Position numbers and translations under genes: made by a program
Notes under the pieces: model-generated
The model's input: only the letters and a program-made list of their open reading frames with translations
Databases searched by the model: none
What the model was told of the DNA's origin: nothing
Source of the DNA: Hygrophila difformis
Lineage: Eukaryota; Streptophyta; Magnoliopsida; Lamiales; Acanthaceae
Direction: 5' to 3'
DNA length: 64,000 bases
Assembly: GCA_030278955.1 (NCBI GenBank)
Contig: JAOANR010000011.1
Location: 33,236,403 to 33,300,402, forward strand
Part shown: one piece after another, positions 34,651-50,108 of the stretch
Position numbering within the stretch: position 1 is the stretch's first letter
Layout of the letters: each line of letters starts with the position of its first letter

Positions 34651-37168
34651 TGTAATACCCGAGAATTTTGCAACATAAAATAAATAAATAACTAAATAAA
34701 TACAATAAATAAATAAAGAGAAAAGGAAGTGAGAAATGGAATTTAATTTAAAAAGGAATTAAAGATATTTATTTAAAAAGGAATTTAATTGAGTTAAATA
34801 AATTGTTACACGGGAACCCAACACCGATAGACTCAATAACTCGAGTCCAAACTTAAATTTAGATCCGAATAAAATGACGATAGGAAATAGGAGCCCGAAA
34901 ATATCCCAGAAATCCGAATCCGAGAACGTAGAGGGATAGAAGTCCGAAAGAGAGGAGGAAATGCCCGACGGATCGCACGATCCGCCCGGACCGAAGTCCA
35001 GGCGTGGACCACGCGGGGTTTCCCCTAGCCGCGCGCCAACCCCGCGCCAACGGACAGAAACGGCTGTTGCGAGATTCTCTTGCCCGAATCCGGATTTTTC
35101 GACTTCGGTTGCTCACCTTGCGGCTCAAGACTCACTAAGGCCGACCTTGGACGTCCCCTAGGTCCCTTACCTCTATAAATAGTCGTCCTAGTCTATCCCG
35201 AACACTTTTTAATAAACTTCATACTCTCTATACGTTCGAAAACCCTAATCCCGGAGTCGTCGGAGGCACGAGACCAAGAGAGGGACTGTTTTGGACGAAT
35301 TCGGAGTCTTCTATCGTCGTGGTAAGTTCTGATCCGTTCGTTCTTTTACGTTCTTGATTCGAAAACGAATCCTAACTTAATCTTCTTCTTTCCTACACCA
35401 CGAACCGGATCTAGAACGAAGAACCCGACGAACCGAGGAGATAAATGGTGGACTGGAAGCCACGCCTCCGAATCGACGAGCCGAGACGATCACGAATTCT
35501 GTAAGTTAATGCTTACATGGTTTGGGAGGATTTAAAATACACTTAATCTAAAGATTTAACCAAAACTTAAAATCTGTTAACACGAAGACTCTACGGAGCA
35601 GCGTTTTTGCACGATTTTTCCGAACCCTTAAAACTATTCAAACGAGAAAGCGTAAAATACAAAAAACGTTTCTAAGACATAGATCTATCCTCTGTAAAAT
35701 TTTTGGAATTTTTCATTATGTTTTGTTATCTGAAATCGACCCCAAACCGAACTGTTCTAAATCTGAATCTTGAAATCTTGACAGAACTTAGGTCCGAACT
35801 TGTAGACGTTTTTTACGACAGATCTAAGCCGATTTAGAACTTTAGCTGAACATGAAAATTGTAGATATATATTTTAAGAATCTGCCTGTAAAATTTCGTC
35901 AATTTTGGAGTTCATTTGCTATGGTAGATCTCGAAATCTTGAAACTGCTGTTGAAATTTTCGGACAGATTTGTAACCTGATAGAAATCTACATTTTTTAC
36001 TTATTTCCTTAACTCGGATCGAAAACGTTAAAACACGAAACTTGTTTATCTCTGTATTTTCGAGTCACTGGTAACATTTCAAAATTTTTGGACTTAAAAC
36101 TGATTTTTAATTAATTTTGGAGTAAACAGTGGTTTACCGGAGTCAAATCTTGAAAATCTGGTGAAACGGTGAAATTAGCCTTTAAGGTTTAAACGAATAG
36201 AAATCTCTTTTTGAAATAAAATATACGAAACAAGAATTTTGAAAAAAAATCCCCTTACAAACTTGATAAATTAAAATTAGGGGTGCGTGATCTGCAGGGT
36301 GCCCCCTAACTATTCACTTCGTGCCTTTATGGACGATGGTGACCCCGCGCGAAATTTGAGATACATTGCCAAAACAGCATGAGATATATGGCCTACACTC
36401 TCGAGAATATCCATATGGATTTCCCGAGGCTCTGGAGTGGTACTGGATATGGCAGATACGGTTGCGGCAGCCGGACTACCGGCTAAACTTGACGAGATTG
36501 CAATGCAATCGTGAAATACCGAATTACTAAAACTTGGGTGTAATGGGGATAATTAAAATGTTTATTTTTGATCTATTTAAATTATTTAATGCTTTATTTA
36601 AATTAATTATGGCTTTTACTTTAAATTATGTTAAATGTATTTTTAATTAGAGCCATGAATTAAATTATGCAAGTCATTTAGTTAATTAAATTAAATTGTT
36701 TATGATTTAATGGCATGCTTTTATTTAAGTATTAAATTAATGGCTTTGAAACCCCACGATTATGTATGTGTTAACTTACTCAGCAAGTTGTGCTGACTAA
36801 ACCATTTCATTTCTTTTTCTTACAGAGTATGTGGAATGAGCATGAGCACTACATGCATGGGATTTTTGGGAACATTTAATATTTTGATTTTTGCATTAGA
36901 CTATAGAATAAACGGGCCTGTTGAACCCGTGTTTTGGCCATGTTGGCCCTATTTACATTTTCCGCTGCAATACTTATACTTATATATTATTTTTTCGCTG
37001 CATTATGATATTACTTTCGAACTTATATCGCATGGGCTGTTTTTAAATGTTTTAAATTCTGCAATACCTAGCCTTGCATCTCTTTAGCAAGCCCGGAGAA
37101 ACCGTGTCTTGCTAGGGAGATGTGGCAGTGACATCCCGACCTGGGTGACCAAAAACGGGGGTGTTACA
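34651..37168 (+). mobile_element. 5' LTR of a chromovirus-type (Tekay/Del-like) Ty3 element
   Basis: It begins TGTAATACCCGAGAA and ends GGGGGTGTTACA, an inverted terminal pair typical of this lineage. A TATA box TATAAAT lies at 35174-35180. The LTR has no coding region. Its 3' partner is not in the window, because the element is split by the Helitron and then by element B. Confidence 0.88.
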
Positions 37169-37171
37169 AGT

Positions 37172-37183
37172 TGGTATCAGAGC
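37172..37183 (+). other. Primer-binding site, tRNA-iMet type
   Basis: TGGTATCAGAGC, three bases after the LTR end. It is followed by AT-rich leader (37184-37370) with a (TTA)n run and an (AT)n run in which the Helitron is inserted. Confidence 0.9.
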
Positions 37184-37614
37184 CCGGATATTTTAAAACT
37201 ACTATTTTTAAACCATTATTATTTTTAAGCTACTACTATTATTATTATTATTATTTTTAAGTGTGCACTAGCATTTTGACTATTATTTTAAATTCTAAAG
37301 TATCATTTCCATGGAATAAATTTTTATTTTTAAAACCCATGGAAATTAGAAATATATATATATATATATACTAGCTATTTACCTGTGCGATGCACAGCAT
37401 ATTTAGGACATACAGCTGCCCATAGCAAAAGAAGAAATAAGTCTAAGTTAATAAAAGTGAGTTAAAGATAACCAATTGATTTGATAGGTCAATGTAGCTA
37501 ATTCCATTTTTTTTTGATGCGAACGGTTATAGTATAGACCAACTACAGGACAGCTTCCCAAGTGTTTGTTCCTTAGTATAGACTAACTACAGGACAGCTT
37601 CCCAAACAGTTGAT

Positions 37615-37795
37615 ATATCTGCTACTTACCCAAGTGAGCTGTGCTATGCACAACATATTTACCGTGAACAATTGCCCATAGAAAAAGAAAAAATAAGTGT
37701 AAGTGAACAAAAGTGAGTTAAAGATAAACCATCGATTTGATAAAGCAGGTGCACGGGGTTGGACGGACAGACAAATAAGCCAAGGTAGTTAATTC
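37615..37795 (-). repeat. Second copy of the Helitron 3' end
   Basis: This segment repeats 37371-37510 with divergence: hairpin-like GCTGTGC-TAT-GCACAAC, then GCCCATAGAAAAAGAA, AAAGTGAGTTAAAGATAA and TCGATTTGATA in the same order. The CTAG is not kept here (GCAG on the minus strand). Between the copies the words AACTACAGGACAGCTTCCCA occur twice. Confidence 0.7.
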
Positions 37796-38430
37796 CATAT
37801 TTGTTGGCACTGGTTTGGTAAATTAAACAATTGTCTCTCTAAAAATGTGACGTTTTTATTGATTTATGCTATTTATATATACTATGTATGTATGGATTCG
37901 TATTCCTAATTAAGATGATGAGATTTCTGTACGGATAGAGTAATAATGATCCAATTTCAAATGAACGACCCATGGGGAAAAAAGAAATAATTGTAGGTAA
38001 GTGCACATGGGTTTTTTATATGATACTTATTTTGTTTAAAGGCAAGTACGCATAGCTGAGTAAGCCAAATTTAGACAATATAAAATTTACATAGAGCTGA
38101 AATTTTCTAACACTTGCAAAATGATGGAATACATCACATATATTTTGCAAGTGTGAGTTAAATTTTTATCTTATGAATAAAATCAATGTGGTTCTTATTG
38201 GCATATTGTTATCTTGCATATTGAATCCGTAGAGCTTAATGAATTGGCTTATTAAATGGTGAATTAAATATTTCCTCCATTTTTTTAAAAATATTAACGT
38301 TTGCATAGTAAATGTTATTCATTAAGTAACTATGTTTCGATTTTTTAACACAATTAAATAAGATAAAATATGACTTTGTTTATTAGCTTAGGATATATTG
38401 ATGTTGATTAGGGTTTATTTACAATTAAAA

Positions 38431-38714
<284 letters not shown>

Positions 38715-38787
38715 TCACTATTTTCAATTATTTATAGTTTAAATGTTGAACATCCACCAAAAGGTTTGAAAGTGACTCATCCAGTAC

Positions 38788-40601
<1,814 letters not shown>

Positions 40602-43600
40602 TCTCCTGATCTTGTTTGAGAATATCAAATGACAATTTAAGGAATGACACGTCACATTTATTGTCTTTCATCTTTCTTAACTGGGCTATAAAGACATGCA
40701 GTTGTGTAAAGCATGTACGTTTAAAATTACCTCTGTACACATAAAACACTTTTAGCTTGGGAATCAAACTTACATTTGCCATAGTTGTTTGTGTTGATGC
40801 TTTAACAGTGCAAAAGAATTTTCGGGAATTCCGAATACTACCTGTCTAGTTTGATGAGGACAAGAAGAAAATTAATGAAAGACACATAAAATGAAACGTT
40901 GCAATAAACACAAACTTTTCACCAAAAGCTATTAAAGGTAAGCATGGTGAAATTTTTAAGTACAACCTTAAAAGAAAAGATCTATAGAAGTTACTATAAA
41001 ATATCCCCTCAAAAAAGAAGCTACTAAAAAGAATCTATCGCTCTTGAGCATTTCTAAGTTTGTATGCGGTGGCAGCTATCATCAATGGAAAGTAACCTAT
41101 ACTTCTACTTCTTTATATCCAGCAATCATGTAAGAATCACACATGTGAAATACATAGAAGTTTTGGGAGGCAACAGGTCCGCTAAGGGATAGCGGATTGT
41201 GAGAGAAGATTGTCACCTCACACTTAAGCTAGTCATTTATTTCTTCAAGATACGAATTTGACGTGTGAAACAATTTATACATACACCCAATTTTCTCATT
41301 ATTAGATAAGATGAAAATGGGCAGAGAAGTTGAGAGGCAAACAGGAAATGTACGCAAAAGAACTTAATTATCGAGCACTGCACATGTTAAATAAAAGGTG
41401 GTATTGAAGGCTTTCCAATTTCTTAATGCAACAAATCCTTACCAACAAGCTCGAGCTCTTTCGCCATTCTCAACAAGAACCAACAAGAATCTGAAAAACT
41501 ATAAGTGCATAGGTCTTAATTAAGTTGAACAATATATTCCTTCACAACCATAAAGTATCACTAATTTATGCTCCATGGGACTGAAAATTAAACATATAAC
41601 TTCATACCCTGGCAAATAAATTGTGAATTATCAATCAATCAAAAGCATCTTCTTATATCTTCTATAAGTACATTTGCTAGTAGAAAAATGGCACTATATG
41701 CACAGCAGCTAAGGAACAAGATCAAAGCATTCACAAAGAATCAACAAATACCTAATTCATAAAAGGTGAGAATTATAAATGTATATTAATAGAAAATTAG
41801 CAAAAAGATTCACATAAGAATACTTTGAATAGCTAATACGGAAGAAGAAATCACTCTTGCTCATAGGTAAAAGGTGGCCCAGGCCTATTTTCTTGCAAGT
41901 ATTATCAAGTCCATCTTGGGCAATAGTATTCCAACAAAACTAAACCATAAATGTTGTGCACGACCTAAAACAACCATCCCTATATTCTAAACATGTCAGA
42001 ATTTTCAACTAAAGGAACTCAAAAAATGCACTCAAACAGAAGGCACAAACAGAGGAAATAGGTTATTCAGAAAACTTCAGAAGTGAAGACAGTCGGACAC
42101 ATGAACATGCTCGAATAGAAATTAGGCAGCTGCATCGTCATCAAATCAAAATGACAAAGCTGTAACAAAATTAGCCCACTTATTCTGGAACTGTGCAACA
42201 AATCGAAGGCTTCAAAGCACTAATATTTTTAACAACAAATATACACACACTACCACAACATCAAAATCATAAAGAGCTCAATGGGGCATTTTATCGAACA
42301 TTTAGTGGGCACAATTTAAATTTAAAAACACTGAATTATGCTAAATTGAATATTCAAATATGCACAAACACTAAATGTAGTAATTACATGGTCTATTAAA
42401 GCCAATCATCAACAAAGCCAAACATCAGCAAAGCCAAACTATTCATTCTCGTATGGACAAGCATTAGAATTAGAAAGAGAAATTTAGAACATATACTCAA
42501 CCAAGCTGGCCTCTGTTGATATAACAAATCTCAAGTAAATATTTTTTCCACAATCTTATTTGGTTACTGAAGAAGAATGGAACCATATTATACCTTGGAT
42601 AACTGAGAATAATTTTTGTAGCCCTTGAGGCTCTTCCATCTTAGCAAAGTCGAAAAACTTGGCAAAGGGCGAGTCCCAGAACCTGACACCAGACAAATTG
42701 GAAAAAATGGAGGGGATTAGAGAGGTGAAAGTTGGACCAGAAAGCACCAGCAGATGTGCGGCAAAGAAGTTATTCAAGAGTTTGGCATTGCAAGAAGAAG
42801 AAATGATTACACAAATGAGCCCCCCTCTTTAGCATCATTAACGGTAGCATAGAAACTTTCAGCAATATCATTCTTAGAATAGAAAAAAGTTTCAAGACAT
42901 TTTGATTTAGCCAAGAAAACACCTTAGATGCAATTAAACAACAATAACATAATAAACAAAACGGAATAGGACGACTCAAACATTTACCTAGTACATGGGG
43001 AATATAGGAATCTAAAAAATGGCCCAAGCCAAGCTCACTCCCTGTAACCATACTCACAACACACCTCAACCTTATCCCAATGGCTGCCACAAAGAAGGTC
43101 CAAACAATACTCAAACAAAACCTTTTCATTATCAAATCACCCAAAAATTAACTTCAACAGTAAAGAGAGAGCAATTTTAGCATATGATCGAGTAACTCTA
43201 AGGCTAAATTAAACTTGACTTAAAACAATAACAATAAATCAATCCGATGAGATGTCGGATTCTGGATTCTCCCAGATATGGCGGATCCGGAATGTAACCA
43301 ATAACAGACAATCAAAACAAGAGATTGACTCCTCGTGATTTAGCCCAATGTTTAACAATAAATGCAACCCAAGCTGCAATAAATTCGCATAAACACAAAT
43401 CCAAATACTAAAACCTAACACCACTTTAAAATATAGAACCTATAAACCAATTGCAGCAACATAGACCTTTGTCTTGTAAAGCACCTTGCACTTTATAGTG
43501 GAAGTGGTTTCAAGGATTGAGAAAATTTGTATTCTAACTTTTATCTAGTAGCCAATATAGATGACCCACAAAACTGCATTAATTTCCTTTTTTTTTATCA

Positions 43601-44084
43601 TTGGCGGAGAACGATGATGCCAGCTTAAAGTCATGGAACCCCACTGGTAGGCTTAAAAACACCAGAAATAGATGAATAGCTAGACATGTAATTAACGGAA
43701 ACCTGTTGATGCAAAACTGATCAATGTCCCCGTTCGTAAACCAAAATTCGCACTCCACTCACATCTCCACCCATTCGTGCAAACAAATACACAATTGAAG
43801 TTTCGTTCCTTTCTAAATACGATTTCTTCATCTTTCCTATGCCTATATACATAATATTTAATTCACCATTTAGAAACCAATTCATTAAGCTCTGCGGATT
43901 CAATATGCAAGATAACAAGATGCCAATAAGAACCACATTGATCCACCACCATGTATCAAAATACAAATCAGGCAGTACATTGGCATTTCAAATTTGTGAA
44001 AATGATCATATCCGTGTCAAATAAACATGTTGAACTTCCTTGAAAACACATTAAGGCCTTATACCAGAAGATGCTAAAATACTA

Positions 44085-44387
<303 letters not shown>

Positions 44388-44523
44388 TCAAGTAGAAATT
44401 TCATCCCATTAAAAGTTACCAGCAAAGCTAAGAGGATAATGCCAAATAACAAGAAAGGGTGTTTTCATTAGCTGGAATGATGTATTTGTATCGTAAAGTA
44501 CCAAAAATAAACAGACAGGTTAA

Positions 44524-44526
<3 letters not shown>

Positions 44527-44567
<41 letters not shown>
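44527..44567. repeat. (GA)n microsatellite
   Basis: About twenty uninterrupted GA units inside the Helitron. Confidence 0.9.
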
Positions 44568-44568
<1 letters not shown>

Positions 44569-45564
44569 ACCAATCTGAATAATTTATTCTGATGTATGTA
44601 CACGAATAACAAGCATCTAAGATAGAGAGATCGACACCCAACTATTGTAACTGTTTTGGTACAAGATTTGACACCAGATTCTTAACAAATTGCCAATTTC
44701 TAATTCAGGATGACACTTACGCTAGTTTAAAATATGCATAGGCTTCAACACAGAACTGGATTTATAAATGATAGAAATTACAAGAGCGGATGCATTTGCA
44801 CAGTTGTACTTTCTCACTGTCGTAATTCTACATGTAACCAAAACAACCACTGGTAATCCTACAAGTGAAACTACAACAATTACAAAAGAAGAGAGTTTGA
44901 CTATACTGTTGAACATTTTAAAAATCAAGGAAAACATCATTGATGCTCCATTACACATTCCGTGAAGTTAAGAGGCAAAACAAACTCACCACACCGGATA
45001 TGGATATTTATATATGGGAAGGACAACACCGAAACCATTTCAATAATTCCTGCAAAGAAGCGAACACATCCAAGTCATAATTAACTTGGATTAAGTTGTG
45101 GTTAAAAATCATCGATGCCTGAACGTATTCAACAAAACATCCAAATCATAAGTAGCATTAGAAAATACACTCACTCAACTTAGTATGGTAAAAAAAAACG
45201 TCATCTTAGTATGTGAAAACTTGATACAACTTATCATTTTCTGTACGGACCCATGGAGAAAGGCAGCGTAACCCACTGAACGAAACAACACTAAGCATGA
45301 GACAGATGTTCTGGCCGGCTACAGGGAGCAGCACCTGTGGAAAACAAACAATTACTCCAAGGCACATAAAGGAGTGGTAGCAAAACTAAAACCAGTGATT
45401 GACTAAAATAAAAGAAACAGTGATAACATGAAGAAAGCAGACGTGGTGAAGAATCAAACAAGTCTGGGACCTGCGATGGAGGAAATGGGCTGGTTGGCTG
45501 CTGCCCGCCACACATGATAACATGACACTCTGTGCCTATCTATCTATCAGAATCGGAGGACTAA

Positions 45565-46286
45565 TTAAGGCTTCAGCCCTCGTTCCTTCCTTATCTTCCC
45601 TACAAACAAGTCCCCTGACTTTATCATCCCAGGAATGCCCCCGACCATTGCTATGCACTTAAGCTGTATCAACTCATCTCTTCTCCCCAGTGACACCACC
45701 GCATTTGACGCCGCCGCCTTGCACGTCGCAAGCTTGCTGCTGCCCCCTTTCATTAACACCGTCAAATTCTTTGCAGTCACCTGTGCGTGCGCCTCTGCCA
45801 GGTATCCTTGTTTGATTTCCCGAATATCAGTTATATCCCCTATAGCAAATATGTTGATGTGACCTCTCACCCTCAATGTGTCATCAACCATTAGCTTTCC
45901 ATGTATATCTAAGCTCTCCCTCAAAATAGTCCACTGTTGCCAAGACAAACCAACTGGAATGCCCGTACACACGAAACGACAATCTGCCATAATGGCCTCT
46001 CCACCATATGTCTCGTATAGACCACCACCATCTGCCGCTTCAGTGTTGTTCAACTTCCCACCTCGTTCAAGATGACTTCAACATTCCTCGATGTCAACCA
46101 ATCCAATGCCTTTTTCCCAACTTTTTCTGAAATGAATTCCAGCAACATTGGGCCTCTATGCACCAACACCACCTTCTTGTCAGGGAAGTCGACGATGATT
46201 TTGGCCGCCAGTTCCACACCAGTCGGCCCCCCTCCAACAATCAGAATTGACTTTGCAGATTTGATCTTGTCATAGTCTTCAACCAC
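45565..46286 (-). pseudogene. AIF/FSP-like FAD-dependent oxidoreductase fragment in the Helitron
   Basis: Two frames, 46286-46050 and 46053-45565, together cover the second half of an apoptosis-inducing-factor homologue. The NAD(P)-binding Rossmann motif is SILIVGGGPTGVELA. After it come VVLVHRGPMLLEFI, DWLTSRNVEVIL, the FAD-side FVCTGIPVG, INIFAIGDITDIREIKQGYL, and the C-terminal end GMIKSGDLFVGKIRKE. The natural stop is present. A small indel near 46050 (after ILNE) changes the frame, and the FAD-binding N-terminal exon is absent. Members reduce quinones or similar acceptors at membranes. This copy is unlikely to work. Confidence 0.85.
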
Positions 46287-47363
46287 AAAAATTCAAAGAT
46301 AAATTCAAACAAGCTAATACCAAATTGCATTTCATGTAAGCACACACACAATAGCCGCCAAAATCACCCAACCAATGGGGTTTTCATCGTCTTAAACACA
46401 TCAAAGCTTCTGTCAGAAATGCGTCCAACTCCATCCCTGAACAAAAACCAAATGGAAGAAATGAAAACTGAAAATCCCCCGGTGCATATTTATAACTGAA
46501 GAACACAATTAAGAGTTCAAATCATAATTCATATCCTAATTCCTAATTAAATCCACCTAACAAATGAACAATAGAACCTAAAACCCCACAAAATAAATTA
46601 CCACTTAAAAAAGAAGAATTTATCATCCAATTACCCAACATCAATATTAAAGGATTACCCCAAACTTGACAAAATCCTTAACACTAACAAATAAAATCTG
46701 TCAATCTTTACACGATCACCGCTGCCCACCACCCCGACACTTTCCAGACACCACGAGCAGCAGCCCGCCGCGGGCCACCGCGACGCAAAGCTGTGCGCCG
46801 TATAATAAAAGAATATTACAAGGAAATCAATACACCAACACTTCCCCACGTCAAGAAACCCCACCAAAATATCCACATCCCAAATCACTCCAATAAAAGA
46901 ATCTGTTTCCCAGAAGAAAAAATAAAGAAACGAAAAGAAAAAGAAAACCCTGTTTTCATAAATAAACTCGGGGGCTTACCTGGTTAGTACGAAAGAGATT
47001 GACGGGGACACGGAGTAGAGAAGCAATTTCTGATGAACGGAAATTTGGGGAACTATTAGAGCGAAGAAGAGAAAAAAAAAAAAAAAAAAAAGAAGAATTT
47101 AACGATGGTAGCGGGGCAGTGGTTCGCGCAGGCAAGGGGCGATGATAGAGGAGAGGGTTTACAGAGAACGATGGATGAGCGAGGAATGGAATTGCGTCTG
47201 AGAAGAGAAAGAGAAACGGAAGGCGATTGGAAAATCAAGGGCCAGAATTTCAATTGAGAAATCAAGGGACAAAAATAAATTGAGAGATCAAGGGCCACGA
47301 TTGAAATTGAATTGAAATGGATGGTGGAGATTTGATAAAGGTTTTGGACGTTCTCTTATATAT

Positions 47364-47365
47364 AG

Positions 47366-47411
<46 letters not shown>
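47364..47411. repeat. (GATA)n microsatellite at the Helitron 5' end
   Basis: About eleven GATA units, followed by (AT)n. The run begins inside or exactly at the Helitron terminus, so it obscures the insertion point. Confidence 0.92.
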
Positions 47412-47533
47412 TATATACAGTGCATGAATTATTTTTGGGGGGAATCATCATTTGCATATACATACTGCATTTCCTTTATTTAGAGAACTTAGAATCTTGG
47501 CGAATTTTAACTTAGATCTTCTGCTTGCGTTAG

Positions 47534-47860
47534 ATGGCGAACCAAGATATGATGAACCTAATGGTCAAAATGATGAACGCTCACTTCGACTCCCAACAAA
47601 CCATAGAACAAATGAAACGTCGTATAGCTCAATTGGAAGCAAATCTGCACCACATGGGCAACTTAAGAGAGGTGGACCACCACCGTATAAATCAGCTCGA
47701 ACACCAAGTCCAAAACCTTACCACACAGAACCTAGTTTTGAAGGACCTTGTCGTCGCTCATGGGGAGGACTTGAACCACATTTTTGACGATCTATTGCCG
47801 CCGAGTTCGGAGGAGGAAGATCCGGAGGAGGATCCTGCTACCATGCCGGAGGATACTTAG
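47534..47860 (+). CDS. Small coiled-coil ORF upstream of gag in the chromovirus
   Basis: This 108-residue frame begins MANQDMMNLMVKMM and continues as a heptad-like coiled coil with repeated IAQLEANL / INQLEHQVQNL segments. It ends in a strongly acidic tail (SSEEEDPEEDP). It lies between the leader and the gag start at 48178. I do not recognise a family. Extra small ORFs before gag are unusual in chromoviruses, and this one is cleanly open while pol is damaged. A Gag-interacting or host-derived piece is possible. The 317 bases that follow have nothing recognisable except a GCTCGATCGAGC palindrome near 48077. Confidence 0.5.
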   Translation: MANQDMMNLMVKMMNAHFDSQQTIEQMKRRIAQLEANLHHMGNLREVDHHRINQLEHQVQNLTTQNLVLKDLVVAHGEDLNHIFDDLLPPSSEEEDPEEDPATMPEDT

Positions 47861-48177
47861 AGGCGATAGGAATTCTATTTTTAGTAGACACCACTTTTGC
47901 TAAGAAAATATTTCCATTTTTGTATATCTTCTCACTTGTACTAAAAAAATTTCTTTTAAGGAAATAAAATGCCCGATTTATTTATAATAAATCGAAAAAA
48001 ATTAAAAACTGGACAGCACACTGTCCGAAAAAAAAAAGAAATAAAATAAAACTCAAAAATCTTGCAGCACTTCTAAGCTCGATCGAGCACTACGTGCGGA
48101 ATTACAAACACATTTATAAATATTGTCTAGACTATATATTACCTTCACGTGTCCTAATTTACACCGTTTGTAACAGA

Positions 48178-48290
48178 ATGGCACCAAGAGATAGACCAAG
48201 AACCCAACCTGCTCCCCAAACTACTACTGAAGTCCCACCAAATGTCACGGAACCTGTAGGAGCAACAAAATCGTTAGTGCCCTCAAACTA
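48178..48290 (+). pseudogene. gag remnant of the chromovirus, cut by an internal deletion
   Basis: Only the first 37 codons remain (MAPRDRPRTQPAPQ...). The frame then meets sequence that, one base over, reads [17 protein letters not shown], the end of the protease-RT linker. Capsid, zinc knuckle and protease are therefore missing, removed at one junction near 48275-48290. Confidence 0.7.
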
Positions 48291-50108
48291 AGTAACTTGA
48301 TGCGTAAGGGGTATGAATTATATGCGTGCTACGTTCACAACCTTGAGGTGGAAGAGAACAAGGTTGACAGCATTCCAGTGGTAAGAGAGTACCCGGACGT
48401 GTTTCCTGAAGACGTTCCAGGCATGCCACCAGAGCGAGATCTTGAATTCACTATAGATCTCATTCCGGGAACCGAGCCTGTCTCAAAAGCTCCGTACCGG
48501 ATGGCACCATTGGAAATGAAGGAGTTAAAGGACCAACTCGATGAGCTGTTAGGGAAAGGGTACATAAGGCCGATTAAGAAGAAAGACGGAGGATTACGTC
48601 TCTGTATAGATTATCGGGGACTGAACCAAGTGACGATTAAGAATAAGTACCCATTGCCGAGAATTGAGGATCTGTTTGATCAACTGAAGGGAGCTTCAGT
48701 ATTCTCGAAGATCGACTTGCGATTTGGGTATCACCAGTTGAGGATCGCCGAGAAAGACATTCCGAAGACGGCGTTTCGAACTTGATATGGCCATTACGAG
48801 TTCACAGTGTTATCCTTCGGGTTAATAAATGCTCCAGCAATGTTCATGAACCTCATGAACAATGTGTTTAGAGAATTGTTAGATCAGTGCGTCGTGGTGT
48901 TCATTGATGACATCCTGATCTACTCGAAGAGCGATGAGGAGCATGCCCAACACTTACACCAAGTGTTAGGGATCTTGCGAAAGAACCAACTATATGGCAA
49001 GTTGTCCAAATGCGATTTCTGGTTAAAAGAAGTAGCATTTCTCGGACACATAGTATCCGCTGATGGAGTCTCAGTGGATCCGGCGAAAGTTTCTGCCGTA
49101 ACGGAGTGGGCAGCGCTGACGAGTCCAACAGAAATAAGGAGTTTCCTTGGATTAGCTGGGTATTATAGACATTTCGTGAAGGATTTTTCGAAAATCGCAC
49201 ATCTTTTAACCCAGCTACTAAATAAGAGAGTAAAATACGAGTGGACAGAGGCGTGTGAGGTTGCGTTTCAAGAGTTGAAGAAATGACTCACAACGACACC
49301 TGTATTGATGCTACCATCAGAGAATGGTGACTTCGAAGTTTACAGCGATGCTTCGAAGGAAGGTTTAGGTTGTGTCTTGATGCAAGACTCGAGGGTCGTT
49401 GCATCCGCATCACGCCAACTGAAACCTCACGAAGAAAATTACCCGACACACGACCTGGAGTTGGCAGCGGTCGTTTTTGCTCTAAAGATATGGAGACATT
49501 ATCTTTACGGGCGAAAGTGTCGAATGTTCACCGACCACAAGAGCTTGAAATATATATTCACTCAGAAGGAGTTGAATCTGTTACATCGAAGGTTGTTGGA
49601 ACTTATTAAGGATTATGATTTGGAGATATCCTACCACGAAAGGAAGGCGAATGTGGTAGCCGATGCCCTAAGCCGGAAAACCCAACACGTGACAAACTCA
49701 TTGGTAATTCCGCCGACATTGTACATGGATTTGGCGAGATTGGATGTGGAACTTGTGCATACGGGCACAGTGAGTGAACGATCAATGCCATGGTCGTAGA
49801 AACTCCAATATTGGACGAGATTAGACTCGCCCAGCCGGGCGATGCAAAATTGGAAAGGATAAAGGAGTATATTGCCGAGGGTAAGGCAATAGGATTTGCT
49901 ATCCATGAGGATGGAAGCATTCGCTTCAAGGGGAGATGGTGCGTGCCCCAGAAGTGTGCCGAGTTGAAGCAAAGGTTGATGGAAGAAAGACATAACACGC
50001 CATATTCAGTGCATCCCGGAGGCGACAAACTTTACAAAGATCTGAAGAAGATCTATTGGTGGCCGGGAATGAAGAAGGAAGTGGCAGACTTCATGGCGAA
50101 ATGCCTCA
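48291..50108 (+). pseudogene. pol of the chromovirus: RT, RNase H and truncated integrase
   Basis: RT blocks: [69 protein letters not shown], then [26 protein letters not shown] (active site FIDD) and [16 protein letters not shown]. RNase [38 protein letters not shown] and VVADALSRK. In-frame stops are at 48784-48786 (FRT*YGH) and about 49284-49286 (LKK*LTT), both TGA where relatives have Arg (CGA). A frameshift lies near 49795. The integrase zinc domain starts (HNTPYSVHPGG, WWPGMKKEVADFMAKC) and is cut at 50108 by element B. Confidence 0.9.

Noticed and set aside
42556..43144. Hydrophobic minus-strand frames within the Helitron as captured genes
   Set aside because: RFWDSPFAKFFDFAKMEE at about 42690 hints at an exon, but I could not assign it to a family and saw no convincing splice context.
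46655..46888. First exon of the AIF-like gene in the GC-rich island near 46720-46800
   Set aside because: None of the frames shows the FAD-binding GxGxxG motif in the expected context. It may be decayed or unrelated.
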